A stretch of 64,000 nucleotides of DNA, taken from assembly GCF_013282215.1 (NCBI RefSeq), contig NZ_CP048103.1, positions 2,046,001-2,110,000 of the forward strand, read 5' to 3'. Shown here one piece after another: positions 26,301 to 34,774 of this stretch (position 1 is its first letter; every line of letters begins with the position of its first letter). The stretch is from Kroppenstedtia eburnea. GTDB lineage: Bacteria > Bacillota > Bacilli > Thermoactinomycetales > DSM-45169. The translations under genes were made by a program, and so were the position numbers. The notes beneath the pieces are model-generated. The model had not been told where the DNA came from. It saw nothing but the letters and a program-made list of their open reading frames with translations, and ran no database searches.

Positions 26301-27159
26301 GAATCATCCCCCCCAGTTCCACCAAAACAGGAAAGCCCAAAAAAGAGAGATACCCTCCCAGAAGAGCCCATCCCTCATCGGTCAGTCCGAGGGACCCCAT
26401 GACAGGATATATGGTCAAAACACCCAATCCCCGGCTCCAACCATACAGACAAGCCCCCCCTGCGATCAACAGAAAGAGAAGGGCAGCCCCGTCTTTGGGT
26501 CGCCACCGGTAAGGAGAGTAGGAGGAGCGTCTCCCTGTCCCGTACCCGCGGGCTTTCATCGAGTCCGCCGTCTGCAGCCCCTCTTCCAATGACCACGTGA
26601 GCAACACTTCCAACCGCTTCATCGACCGGCGCAATCGTTCCCGCAGGGATCGTTTCGGGATTTCATCCTCCCGGGACCGATGCACTATCGCGATCTCTTC
26701 CAGCCTCCCCCGCAACAGGGGGACAAACCGGAGTGCCAACACCGTCAGCAACGCCCACTGGGGCAGCAGACGGGAAAATAGATAGAGAAACTTGTTGGAG
26801 GGAATCACCTGCTGATAAGAAACAAATGCCGCCAAGACGCAAAGAATGATCCCCGCCATCATCCCCCCGTATAATACTGCCTCCCATGTAATGCGGTGGG
26901 AGGTCCCTTCCCAAAGAATATGGGATCCCCGTTGGGAGGTCAGGGGATTGACCACCAGGATCACCCCGGCGGTCATCCCCATCACACCTCTCCACTGAAA
27001 CAGTCCCTTCCCCCCGTCATACAGCAAATTCACAGCGAGCAGAAGAAACCCGGCAGACAGGATAAACAAAGGATGAAACATCAGCAACAACATCAGCAGT
27101 ACACCGGCGTAGTAAATAAAGGTCACCACCGGGTGCAGATCGCGAAATCCCCGGCTCAT
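26293..27159 (-). CDS. ecfT: ECF transporter transmembrane scaffold (EcfT)
   Basis: T component that couples the two ATPase domains to the S subunit. It is hydrophobic, about 288 residues, with four to six membrane helices. The cytoplasmic coupling helices contain the family A-R-G short motif twice: variant M-K-A-R-G-Y-G-T-G-R at about 215 and the earlier R-S-R-E-D-E-I-P-K-R. It begins directly after the stop of the DUF4430 gene and overlaps the ATPase gene. Confidence 0.88.
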   Translation of the reverse strand: MSRGFRDLHPVVTFIYYAGVLLMLLLMFHPLFILSAGFLLLAVNLLYDGGKGLFQWRGVMGMTAGVILVVNPLTSQRGSHILWEGTSHRITWEAVLYGGMMAGIILCVLAAFVSYQQVIPSNKFLYLFSRLLPQWALLTVLALRFVPLLRGRLEEIAIVHRSREDEIPKRSLRERLRRSMKRLEVLLTWSLEEGLQTADSMKARGYGTGRRSSYSPYRWRPKDGAALLFLLIAGGACLYGWSRGLGVLTIYPVMGSLGLTDEGWALLGGYLSFLGFPVLVELGGMIRE

Positions 27160-27891
27160 TTAAAAAGACGCTCCAATATCCCGTCCCAGATCCCGGGTAT
27201 ACAGCCATTCAATCCGGTCCCCGCTCCGGACATCACACACCCCGGCGCTGTAGTTGGGAAATACCCCGTTCACCCGGTACATCCATCCGCTCTCCGGACC
27301 TCCGTCAAACTCATAGAGATTGTTAATTCCCTCCACATACAGGGTCTTTCCGGAGCCCCGGGACTCCATCTGTATCCGATGCTGACGGGTCACCCGCAGC
27401 AAGACATCATAAACGGTGTCCCCCTGTTGGATCTCCACCCGGGTGGCGGGCAAGATCCGGGCTCCCCGATCCCCGGTGATGGAGATCGTTGCCGTCGACT
27501 GGGGGACGGAACCCTTGGGCGCCGAAGGGGAAGAACCCTTTGCTCCCCCGGAAGGTCGGGAAGAGGAGGTTTTCTGTTCACCGCCTCCGTCACCGTTGGC
27601 GGAACGAACCGTTTCCGATGTAGACTCTCCCGGAGAGGGGGACCCACTTTCATGTTTCCTCTGTTTTTCCTTCGACTCAGAAGAGGTGTTGGCGTCCGAC
27701 TTTTCCTTAGGTGTCTCCCCGGACTCCTTTGCGTTTGGATCTTTTTGCGCCAGGGCCGCCCCAGCCTCGCGGGACGGAGCATCTGCCGGGACGACATCCG
27801 GGGTCCGGGTGGCGCTGTAGGCTTCCCAACCTCCGGCACCGCCCAGCAGAAGGCCGACGGCGATGAGAAAAAGAGAAAGCTTTTTCCTCAT
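27160..27891 (-). CDS. Membrane-anchored DUF4430 (transcobalamin-like) protein
   Basis: Starts with Lys/Arg and one hydrophobic helix (L-S-L-F-L-I-A-V-G-L-L-L-G-G-A-G-G) that should anchor it. A disordered linker of about 100 residues, rich in Ser, Gly, Lys and Pro, spans the wall. The C-terminal 110 residues form a DUF4430 domain: I-S-I-T-G-D-R-G, T-V-Y-D-V-L-L-R-V, then G-G-P-E-S-G-W-M-Y-R-V-N-G-V-F-P and G-D-R-I-E-W-L-Y-T. This fold matches the C-terminal beta domain of transcobalamin/intrinsic factor. ATGA overlap with the preceding gene. A role in handing cobalamin to the ECF S component is inferred. Confidence 0.8.
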   Translation of the reverse strand: MRKKLSLFLIAVGLLLGGAGGWEAYSATRTPDVVPADAPSREAGAALAQKDPNAKESGETPKEKSDANTSSESKEKQRKHESGSPSPGESTSETVRSANGDGGGEQKTSSSRPSGGAKGSSPSAPKGSVPQSTATISITGDRGARILPATRVEIQQGDTVYDVLLRVTRQHRIQMESRGSGKTLYVEGINNLYEFDGGPESGWMYRVNGVFPNYSAGVCDVRSGDRIEWLYTRDLGRDIGASF

Positions 27892-29915
27892 TGCCAGCTC
27901 CTCCTTCGCTCATACAGGTAAAATCCGGCTCCGACAAAAGCAAACAACACCCCGAGGAGGATCATGACATATCCCCGGTGAGGGGAGGAAGCCGATTGGG
28001 GGGAATCCGGAACTCCCTGGACCGGGGTCGAGGAAGCGAGAGTCTGCTCAGTGATTTGTTCCTCCCCGGAATCTTCCTTCGTCGGATTCTGTGTCGGCTT
28101 CCCGGAGACATCTCCGATGCCGGCCCCCTTCAGAATGGATGGGATGGCGGAGGAGCCTGAGTGAAAAACGGGAGTCCGCAAAAATCCGATCGACTCCGGT
28201 GGACCTCCGCCCATCCCGGGAATCTGGTGGTTTGAAAGGGTTCGGGACGACCCGGGTTTCCCACCTTCGCCACCAGGCTGCGGCGATTCCGTTTTTCCGC
28301 CCTCAGGTGGCTCAGGAGCGGGAGTGGGCTTCGGAGCCGGTGGGGTTGGATCCGGCTTTTCCTCTTCACCCGGCGAGGTATGGATGTCGCTCAGATCATA
28401 AATCCCGGGCTTTCCCGCCAAGTGATTGCGATAGGAAGTCAAGGCGAGCAACGCTTGTTCACTGGCCATATCGTTGGAACCTTCAGTTGCGGTATGGGCA
28501 AATCCCCCGTCCTTCTGTTGATAGGACAGCAGATTTTGCAACACATTTCCACCGGGTTGGGTAAAAGCCCCCGCCTTGGGATCCATCCTGTTGGCTGTCA
28601 GGGCGATGATCACCTGTGAAGCACTTTCGCTGTTTTCCACACCCCAGGAGAGAAATCCCCCATTTTCCGTCTGCTGAGAAGACAACCACCGAAATCCTTT
28701 TTGCTTGGCCTGGTCCACCGCTGCCCCATCATAGGGGGCCAACGCTGCCAATGCCATGGCGGTGATGTCCACATCTCCCCGGGACCCGGCCACCAAGGCC
28801 CAACTGCCGTCACCGTTTTGGTTTTCCAACAGCCAGTTCAGCAGTTTTTCCCGGGTCCACAAAGCATCCTCGGGTACGGGATCACGGGCGGAATCCAATG
28901 CGATCAAGGCGAAGATCACACCGTTGCTCCCTTGCAGGGTCATCCGTTCATTGTTGTAGATCTTTTCAATCAGATTGTATCCGCCGATATCTGACGGGTC
29001 CCCCCCGGCGGCACGAATCCCGAGAACCATCCGTTCATAATCGGTCACTTTGCGGAATTCTCCGTTATTCTCCTCAATATAACGGGCGGTATTTTCCAGA
29101 TAGTTCGCCGGGACCTTTCCCGTGGCCTGAAACAATCCAAGTGCCTGCCAGTCGGAACCGGAGCCCTCAGCCGAGATCCAGCCGACCACATCCGCCACCG
29201 CCTGGGAAAGGTCCCGCTCCGGCAGGGAGGAGGCCTCCACTTTGTCGGAGGAGGCCGCCTCCACTTCCCGGGCGGGCCCGGGTTTCTCCTCGTGACGGTC
29301 AGTTTCCGGAACACGTTGTCTTGTTTCCGCTGCCCTGCTCTCAGGCTTTTTTTCCCCCGGTGTCAAAGAGGGAGAATCCCTCCCCGACGATGGGGACTCA
29401 GGTGCTTCCCGCAGTCGGTTGTTTCCCTCCCCGCCGGTACGGGAAAGGGGAAAGCCCACATCCCCTCCGCCATCGGTGGTGTAGACCCATTCCACCACAT
29501 CCCCTTTTGCCAGCGGATGAACACCGGCACTGTGAGGGGGAAATTCCCCGTTCACCCGGTACATCCAGCCGCTGAGAGGGCCCCGATCGAATTCAGCCAG
29601 ACCGCCGATGGCGCGAACATAGAGGGTGCTCCCGGAACCGGTGTAGATCACCTGATCCGGGCCCAGGGTTTTCAACAAGACACTGAAAGCCGTTTCACCG
29701 GCTTCGATCTCCACCGGCGTCCCGGGGTACATTTCCCGGCCACCGTCTCCGGTGACCGACAGCTGAACTGTGTCCGCCACCTGCTCTCCGGCTTCCCTTT
29801 CCTCCGGGGTTGCGGGAGGGGTCTCCCCAAGAACCGCAACAGGAAATGCTGTCAGAAAGAGGAGCAGAGCGAAGACAGAGGATAACCACTTTTTATGGAG
29901 GTGCATCCCTTTCAT
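27888..29915 (-). CDS. Cell-surface protein with DUF4430 and alpha/alpha-barrel repeats (intrinsic-factor-like)
   Basis: Signal peptide (K-K-W-L-S-S-V-F-A-L-L-L-F), then a DUF4430 domain (L-S-V-T-G-D-G-G ... G-P-L-S-G-W-M-Y-R-V-N-G-E-F-P). A charged linker follows, then about 300 residues of terpene-cyclase/prenyltransferase-like helical repeats (W-L-L-E-N-Q-N-G-D-G-S-W, W-L-S-S-Q-Q-T-E-N-G-G-F, L-L-S-Y-Q-Q-K-D-G-G-F). A Pro-rich segment and a final membrane helix with R-R-R-S-W-Q close the chain. These are the two domains of human intrinsic factor/transcobalamin in reverse order. Start at 29915 or at the ATG at 29906, which has better spacing. It is the first gene after the B12 riboswitch. 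Confidence 0.85.
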   Translation of the reverse strand: MKGMHLHKKWLSSVFALLLFLTAFPVAVLGETPPATPEEREAGEQVADTVQLSVTGDGGREMYPGTPVEIEAGETAFSVLLKTLGPDQVIYTGSGSTLYVRAIGGLAEFDRGPLSGWMYRVNGEFPPHSAGVHPLAKGDVVEWVYTTDGGGDVGFPLSRTGGEGNNRLREAPESPSSGRDSPSLTPGEKKPESRAAETRQRVPETDRHEEKPGPAREVEAASSDKVEASSLPERDLSQAVADVVGWISAEGSGSDWQALGLFQATGKVPANYLENTARYIEENNGEFRKVTDYERMVLGIRAAGGDPSDIGGYNLIEKIYNNERMTLQGSNGVIFALIALDSARDPVPEDALWTREKLLNWLLENQNGDGSWALVAGSRGDVDITAMALAALAPYDGAAVDQAKQKGFRWLSSQQTENGGFLSWGVENSESASQVIIALTANRMDPKAGAFTQPGGNVLQNLLSYQQKDGGFAHTATEGSNDMASEQALLALTSYRNHLAGKPGIYDLSDIHTSPGEEEKPDPTPPAPKPTPAPEPPEGGKTESPQPGGEGGKPGSSRTLSNHQIPGMGGGPPESIGFLRTPVFHSGSSAIPSILKGAGIGDVSGKPTQNPTKEDSGEEQITEQTLASSTPVQGVPDSPQSASSPHRGYVMILLGVLFAFVGAGFYLYERRRSWQ

Positions 29916-29936
29916 CCTTCCTTCGATATTTGTACA

Positions 29937-29966
29937 CAAAAAAACACCCCGTTCCCTGCGGAGTGT
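29937..29966 (-). terminator. Riboswitch expression-platform terminator
   Basis: On the minus strand ACACTCCG and CGGGGTGT pair around CAGGGAA and run into TTTTTTT. It lies between the cobalamin aptamer and the first gene, indicating control by transcription attenuation. Confidence 0.75.
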
Positions 29967-30055
29967 CCTGTTCATGTCGAATCCCGCCGCTGGTGTACCT
30001 GTACAGGCACACGTCGGCTCCAGTCAACACCTCCTATCCGCGTAGGAATCCCGTG

Positions 30056-30225
30056 TCATGGATACAGGCAGGTCTCCTGGCTCATGTTCATCACCTCCCG
30101 CGCCTTCCCGTCCTTCGACAGTGGCGTGTTGCAGGAGGCTCCCATTCACAGTGGCGGGACCGCGCCGGATTTGCACCGGTCTTCCCTTTTCAGCCGATCG
30201 GATCCTTACCGATCGGCACCTGTAC
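30056..30225 (-). ncRNA. Cobalamin riboswitch
   Basis: The minus strand shows the full set of conserved blocks in order: GGTGCC, AAAAGGGAA, GGTGCAAATCC, GCGGTCCCGCCACTGT, and the B12 box AGCCAGGAGACCTGCCTG. It precedes the DUF4430/ECF operon and should switch it off when adenosylcobalamin is abundant. Confidence 0.95.
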
Positions 30226-30304
30226 CCCTCAAATATGCGATTGGTTGAAATCCACAAGATTATGGAATCCTTCTCAATTATAGCATGATTTTCGCAAACT
30301 CCAA

Positions 30305-30333
30305 CCCAAAAAAAGAGCCGGCAACCCGGCTCT
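30305..30333 (-). terminator. Terminator after the VanY-like gene
   Basis: AGAGCCGG and CCGGCTCT pair with a 4-nt loop at 30314-30333 and are followed on the minus strand by TTTTTTT. Confidence 0.85.
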
Positions 30334-30346
30334 CTGTCCCACCCCG

Positions 30347-31234
30347 TCACTTTTTTTGCAGGTCCACCTCATAATACTCTTCCAAGGTCAAATTCTTTCT
30401 CTTCAGTTCGGTGGCCATCTTCTTCCCCACATAGCGCAAGTGCCAAGGTTCATATGTATATCCCGTGATCTCTTCCTTTCCCTCGGGATATCGGATAATA
30501 AAACCGTGTTGATGGGCGTGTTCCGCCACCCACCGCCCCTCCCGGGTCTGTGCAAAGGATCGGTTCAACTTAAAACCGACGGCACTGCAAGTGATATCCA
30601 TGGCCAGCCCCGTCTGGTGTTCACTTGTACCGGGACGGGCACTCACCTGGTTGGCGGCTCCCCCCGCCCGGTTTCCCTTAAAAGCATAAAGCTCTTTCTG
30701 TCGTTCATATGAACGGTAACCGGATTGAGCATATAACCGCATCCCCTGTTTCTCAGCTTCCGCAAACAGTTGTTCCAATGCTTCCCCCGCTTCCCGACGC
30801 AACTGTTTTTTGGGCAGGTTTTCACGGAAGGGAAAGGGAACATCAGGGATCACCAAATCCGGCGGAACATAGCCGTCGGGTAACGGGTGGGTCTGGTTGA
30901 CCAAAACGGTGTGGCTGGTCGGATCGGTATCCACCTCGATTTTCTCCGCTTCGTCGGTGTGAGACTCTTTTTTTGTTGCATTTTGATCTGATTCTATCGT
31001 TTTATGCTTGGTAAGGGCGATCGCCGTGTTTTTTCTCCCCTTTTTCCCTTCCGTATGGGGTGAATCCGACGCCAGGTGCACGCCTGACAACAGGAGCAAC
31101 GACATCCCGGTGACAACTGTGAAGATCAGCGTAAGCCGAAAGGACAGCCTCTTTTTCCGCCGTTCCTGCCTCTGCCTTTCCGCCCGTGATCGAAGAATTG
31201 ATCCATGATCATCCAAAGCTGCTTCCCCCGTCAT
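30347..31234 (-). CDS. VanY/LdcB-type D-alanyl-D-alanine carboxypeptidase (M15B)
   Basis: Zinc peptidase trimming peptidoglycan stem peptides. After a cytoplasmic Arg-rich stretch comes one membrane helix (F-R-L-T-L-I-F-T-V-V-T-G-M-S-L-L-L-L), then a linker and the M15 domain. Zinc ligands are in S-E-H-Q-T-G-L-A-M-D (His, Asp) and E-P-W-H (His), with S-G-Y-R-S-Y before them. The frame is open to 31414, but the ATG at 31234 gives a normal signal-anchor; a TTG at 31216 with GGGGGAAG upstream is another possibility. Ends in a strong terminator. Confidence 0.88.
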   Translation of the reverse strand: MTGEAALDDHGSILRSRAERQRQERRKKRLSFRLTLIFTVVTGMSLLLLSGVHLASDSPHTEGKKGRKNTAIALTKHKTIESDQNATKKESHTDEAEKIEVDTDPTSHTVLVNQTHPLPDGYVPPDLVIPDVPFPFRENLPKKQLRREAGEALEQLFAEAEKQGMRLYAQSGYRSYERQKELYAFKGNRAGGAANQVSARPGTSEHQTGLAMDITCSAVGFKLNRSFAQTREGRWVAEHAHQHGFIIRYPEGKEEITGYTYEPWHLRYVGKKMATELKRKNLTLEEYYEVDLQKK

Positions 31235-31410
31235 TCCCTGTTCGGGAAATCTATCAGTTACGCCAACTATAATGAAAATCAAAGGTTTTGTAAAGATTGG
31301 CAGGGAAAGAGTCATGTACTGCCATCGCGAGAATGGGAACGAAACGAACCAGACACGCCCTTGTATCCCATGGGCGCAACAGTCGCGTGGCAGAACACGA
31401 ACTCTACACA

Positions 31411-31527
31411 TCAAACATCGTTAATCAAAACATCTGGTCTGACCCCTTCGAAATAGAAGACACTCCCCCTGTAAGATTTAATGAACCCAACGGAGACAAT
31501 GACCATCATCGCGAGAAACAGCCACAT
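31411..31527 (-). CDS. Possible 38-residue membrane peptide
   Basis: A short frame starting M-W-L-F-L-A-M-M-V-I-V-S-V-G-F-I then polar residues. It would be a single-helix membrane peptide. The ribosome site is weak (CACGGA) and homologues cannot be checked here. It lies 78 bases after the glycine-rich small membrane protein gene on the same strand, so it could be cotranscribed. The rest of 31235-31605 shows no other gene. Confidence 0.3.
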   Translation of the reverse strand: MWLFLAMMVIVSVGFIKSYRGSVFYFEGVRPDVLINDV

Positions 31528-31605
31528 GAAGATCCGTGGAAAGAGCGGAATCTCCGTTGCTTTTCGGGCAATCGGGGAAAAAGGGGCTTCACTCCACCCC
31601 GTCGC

Positions 31606-31803
31606 TTAATCACACCCGCCCCCATCACCGCCTCCACCGCCGCTGTCACTGCAACCGTCGCTGCCGGAGCCGCTGTCACCTGACCAAAAACCGGAGCTCA
31701 CCCCCGAATCGGTATAGCCACTGCTCTGATTTCTCGTACTTTTCCCCCGGAAGCTCACAATCAGGATAAAAATGACGACGATTCCCACAATAATCCATCC
31801 CAT
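31606..31803 (-). CDS. Small membrane protein with Gly/Ser/Asp-rich tail
   Basis: About 65 residues: one N-terminal membrane helix (G-W-I-I-V-G-I-V-V-I-F-I-L-I-V-S-F) followed by a tail rich in Gly, Ser and Asp ending G-G-G-D-G-G-G-C-D. Such single-helix proteins with Gly/Asp-rich, Cys-containing ends are common in Bacillales, but I know no function. The ATG at 31803 has GGTGAG five bases before it and is preferred to the TTG at 31821. Confidence 0.6.
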   Translation of the reverse strand: MGWIIVGIVVIFILIVSFRGKSTRNQSSGYTDSGVSSGFWSGDSGSGSDGCSDSGGGGGDGGGCD

Positions 31804-31882
31804 GATTCTCACCATCTCCAAAATGATTTTTCAAAGCTTTATTCGATGAAATAATCCAGATCCCTGCCTTTCTCACCTCAAG

Positions 31883-31983
31883 TTGACATTTTCCGAATAA
31901 TATGTTTAACTTTAATCACACTACCAGTGTAGCAGGGAGGACCGCAGGGTGTGAACTTTACACCTTGCGGTCCTTCTTTTTCC
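31883..31983 (+). promoter_or_regulatory. Promoter and possible attenuator leader of the methyltransferase gene
   Basis: TTGACA at 31883-31888 is followed 17 bp later by the weak -10 TTAACT. About 30 bases on, GGACCGCAGGGTGT and ACACCTTGCGGTCC (31939-31973) form a terminator-like stem with TTCTTTTT after it. No gene on this strand precedes it, so the hairpin sits in the leader of the methyltransferase gene. Confidence 0.45.
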
Positions 31984-32108
31984 CGAAAAACTGATCCGGG
32001 CTTTTTTTCCGCTTGGCCCCTTCTGTCTCCAAGGCTGTATTGGATGAAAAGCCGCGGACTGTTCTGCGTGAGCAACCGCTGATCAATTGCCTGAGGAGGT
32101 CCGGACGA

Positions 32109-32858
32109 ATGGAGGATAATGGGTCGACCCTGTGGGAAGAGGAAGATTCCCGGCTGTTCCTGAAATACGGACATATCTTTGTGCCGGAGAGGGAGAGACT
32201 GGCACGTGCATTCATCGACTTGATCCCGGCTGATCAAGACGAAACTTTCCGTTTGGTGGAACTGGGAGTGGGAGGAGGTTGGCTGTCCGAGGTGATTTTG
32301 GATCATTTCCCCCGGGCGGAAGTGATCGCCCTCGATGGTTCCCCTTCCATGATCGAAGCCACCCGGGGTCGACTGGCACGTTTTTCTGACCGGCTTCGCT
32401 TTCAACGATTCGATTTGTTGGATGAACATTGGCCCGATTCTCTCGATGAGGTCCGCTGTTTCGTCAGCAGTCTGGCTATCCACCATCTCGATGGAAAGGG
32501 GAAGGCCCGTCTCTTCCGAAAATTGTACGGTTGTCTGCAACCGGGAGGAGCTCTCCTGATTGCGGATATCATGAAAGAAGCGGGATATCGGGGACGACAA
32601 TATATGGCACGGGCCTGGGAAGAGGAAACTGCCCGTCGTTCTCTCGATTTCCTGGGTGATTTGGAAGGGTTGGAAATCTTTCGACGGGAACGCTGGAACC
32701 TGTTTCTACATCCTGATGAAGAAGTGGATCACCCATCCACCCTTTTTGAACAATTGGGTTGGATGCATGAAGCGGGATATCGAGGAGTGGACGCCTTCTG
32801 GGTGAAGGCGGGACACGCCCTGTTCGGAGGATATAAGGAAGTCACTTTGTCTGAATGA
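32109..32858 (+). CDS. Class I SAM-dependent methyltransferase
   Basis: Rossmann-fold methyltransferase of about 249 residues. The SAM-binding motif I is V-E-L-G-V-G-G-G-W-L-S. Motif II acid is in V-I-A-L-D-G-S-P-S-M-I, followed by a motif IV region R-C-F-V-S-S-L-A-I-H-H-L-D and the later L-Q-P-G-G-A-L-L-I-A-D. The ATG at 32109 follows GAGGAGG, so the longer frame from 32013 is rejected. The H-H-L-D type motif resembles small-molecule methyltransferases; the substrate is unknown. Repeat copy D follows immediately. Confidence 0.82.
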   Translation: MEDNGSTLWEEEDSRLFLKYGHIFVPERERLARAFIDLIPADQDETFRLVELGVGGGWLSEVILDHFPRAEVIALDGSPSMIEATRGRLARFSDRLRFQRFDLLDEHWPDSLDEVRCFVSSLAIHHLDGKGKARLFRKLYGCLQPGGALLIADIMKEAGYRGRQYMARAWEEETARRSLDFLGDLEGLEIFRRERWNLFLHPDEEVDHPSTLFEQLGWMHEAGYRGVDAFWVKAGHALFGGYKEVTLSE

Positions 32859-32862
32859 CACT

Positions 32863-33155
32863 AAAAGCATTGTGATTTAGTGCGTTCTTCGACGGTCGGG
32901 ATGGGGTTTCACATGTCGTTTTCGTTGTTCTTACGATCCAAAATCACTCCATGTGAAACCCAACCCTCCCTGCATAGCGAGACCAGGGAGCAAAGCGACC
33001 TTGGCGAGACTTGTACTGGTGAGTGCATAGCGAGACCAGGGGCGAAAGCCCCCTGGCGATACTTGTACTGGTGAGTGCATAGCGAGACCGGGAACGGAGT
33101 GACCCTGGCGAGACTTGTGCCCTATGGGTATGAATGACTTTTTCACAACACTTCT
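32863..33155 (+). repeat. Dispersed palindromic repeat, copy D (longest copy)
   Basis: Bounded by AAAGCATTGTGA (32863-32874) and TCACAACACTTCT (33143-33155), which are inverted relative to each other. It contains the hairpin core GGGTTTCACATGTCG to CCATGTGAAACCC and then three tandem 52-53 bp units. Intergenic, on the same strand as the methyltransferase gene. Confidence 0.88.
32972..33118 (+). repeat. Three tandem 52-53 bp hairpin units inside copy D
   Basis: Units begin at 32972, 33025 and 33077 with GCATAGCGAGACC and end GGCGAGACTTGT or a close variant. The middle of each unit differs but keeps an inverted repeat; unit 2 reads CCAGGGGCGAAAGCCCCC, closing on a GAAA tetraloop. Confidence 0.8.
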
Positions 33156-33163
33156 AAAGGAGC

Positions 33164-33214
33164 ATACAAAAAAGCCGGTTGGATCCGTTTGAGGATCCAG
33201 CCGGCTTTTTGTAT
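33164..33214. terminator. Strong bidirectional terminator at the katA 3' end
   Basis: AAAAAGCCGG...GGATCC and GGATCC...CCGGCTTTTT form a long stem with a 6-nt loop and A/T runs on both sides. Confidence 0.9.
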
Positions 33215-33226
33215 CATAACTTGGAT

Positions 33227-34708
33227 TCACTTAACCCCCGCCGGAACAGACAAGCCCAGCAGTTCGGCAACTCTCTCTCCAAATTCCGGGTCAGCCTTGT
33301 AGAAATGACCGATTTGGCGGAGTTTGATCTCATCACTTTTGACCGGTCTCATATGATCTGCAAAGTTTTTCACCAAGCGCGCTCTCTCGTCTTCGCTCAT
33401 CAAACGATAGAGATCCCCGGCTTGGGTGTAGTGATCGTCACTGTCATAAGCGACACTGTCCACCTCGCCCTCCAACTCAAAGGGAGCGATATTCTTTTTG
33501 CGATCTTCGATGGGGCCGTTTAAGCTGTTGGGTTCATAATTGGGTTCACCGCCCCCATTGCCGTTCACCGCCATATAGCCGTCACGCTGCATGTTGTGGA
33601 CGTCGGCTTTCGGGCGGTTGACCGGAATCTGTTGATGGTTTACACCCAGGCGATAGCGGTGGGTGTCGCCATAGCTGAAAATCCGGCCTTGCAGCATTTT
33701 ATCCGGCGATGCCTCGATTCCGGGAACGAGATTGCCCGGTGTGAAAGCGGATTGCTCCACTTCGGCAAAGTGGTTCTCCGGGTTGCGGTTGAGGACCAAT
33801 TTACCCACTTCGATCCGCGGATAATCTTTTTTGGATACTGTCTTGGTCACATCAAACAGGTCCCACTTGTAAGTTTTATAGTCTTCGTAAGGGATGATCT
33901 GAACATACAGCGTCCAGGAGGGATGGTTTCCTTCTTCGATCGCGTTGAAGAGGTCTTCCCGGTGGTAATCCGGTTGTTCACCCGCCAGCTTTGCGGCCAG
34001 TTCCACGTCGAGCCCTTTCACCCCTTGGTCACTGATGAAGTGATACTTCACCCAGAATTGCTCACCTTGATCATTGACCCACTTAAAGGTGTGGCTGCCG
34101 TAACCGTTCATGTGACGGTATGTGGCGGGAATGCCGCGATCTCCGTGCAGATAAGTGATCTGGTGCAGTGATTCCGGTGACAAGGACCAGAAATCCCAAA
34201 CCATGTTCGGGTCTTTCAAACCGGTCTTCGGATGACGTTTTTGGGTATGGATGAAATCAGGGAACTTGATCGCATCACGGATAAAAAAGATGGGGGTGTT
34301 GTTACCGACCAGATCATAGTTCCCTTCATCGGTGTAAAACTTCAACGCAAACCCCCGCGGGTCGCGAACCGTATCCGCTGAACCCAATTCACCGGCAACA
34401 GTTGAAAAACGGGCGAACACCTTGGTGCATTTCCCTTTTTCACTCAGGAAATCGGCCTTTGTGTATTTAGAGATTTCATCATTGGTAACTTCAAAATATC
34501 CATAAGCCCCGGCACCCTTTGCGTGAACGACACGCTCCGGAATGCGCTCTCTGTTGAAGTGGGCCAACTTTTCGAGTAAGTGGAAATCTTGAATCAATAC
34601 AGGACCCCGTTTGCCGGCGGTGATTGAATTTTGATTGTCTCCCACAGGAATACCGGCACCGGTGGTCAGTGTTTTTCTGTTATCCAATGACAATCCCCTC
34701 TCTTCCAT
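33227..34708 (-). CDS. katA: Catalase (clade 3, small subunit type)
   Basis: Heme catalase decomposing hydrogen peroxide. The active-site His lies in [12 protein letters not shown], the Asn in [12 protein letters not shown], and the proximal heme Tyr in [12 protein letters not shown]. The sequence is very close to B. subtilis KatA, about 490 residues. The exact start is uncertain: ATG 34708, or TTG 34687, which has AGAGGGG seven bases upstream. It has its own promoter with a PerR-like box and a terminator, so peroxide induction is expected. Confidence 0.96.
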   Translation of the reverse strand: MEERGLSLDNRKTLTTGAGIPVGDNQNSITAGKRGPVLIQDFHLLEKLAHFNRERIPERVVHAKGAGAYGYFEVTNDEISKYTKADFLSEKGKCTKVFARFSTVAGELGSADTVRDPRGFALKFYTDEGNYDLVGNNTPIFFIRDAIKFPDFIHTQKRHPKTGLKDPNMVWDFWSLSPESLHQITYLHGDRGIPATYRHMNGYGSHTFKWVNDQGEQFWVKYHFISDQGVKGLDVELAAKLAGEQPDYHREDLFNAIEEGNHPSWTLYVQIIPYEDYKTYKWDLFDVTKTVSKKDYPRIEVGKLVLNRNPENHFAEVEQSAFTPGNLVPGIEASPDKMLQGRIFSYGDTHRYRLGVNHQQIPVNRPKADVHNMQRDGYMAVNGNGGGEPNYEPNSLNGPIEDRKKNIAPFELEGEVDSVAYDSDDHYTQAGDLYRLMSEDERARLVKNFADHMRPVKSDEIKLRQIGHFYKADPEFGERVAELLGLSVPAGVK

Positions 34709-34724
34709 AGTTGATTCTACGCCT

Positions 34725-34774
34725 ATTATAATACAACCAAAATGAAAATCAATACTAAATTATAATCGTTTTAA
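34725..34774 (-). promoter_or_regulatory. katA promoter with PerR-like box
   Basis: On the minus strand TTGATT, 16-bp spacer, TATAAT (34725-34752). Upstream at 34760-34774 lies TTATAATCGTTTTAA, which agrees with the PerR consensus TTATAAT-N-ATTATAA at 12 of 14 positions. Confidence 0.55.

Noticed and set aside
31297-31683. 128-codon plus-strand frame
   Set aside because: Compositionally odd (Ala/Val/Thr repeats at its end are antisense to the Gly/Asp tail of the small membrane gene), with no ribosome site.
31878-32600. 240-codon minus-strand frame over the methyltransferase
   Set aside because: Antisense to a gene with clear SAM motifs and a good ribosome site.
32972-33118. Tandem repeats as a CRISPR array
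   Set aside because: Units abut with no unique spacers, unit sequence diverges in the middle, and no cas genes are present; they recur at other loci as part of the dispersed repeat.
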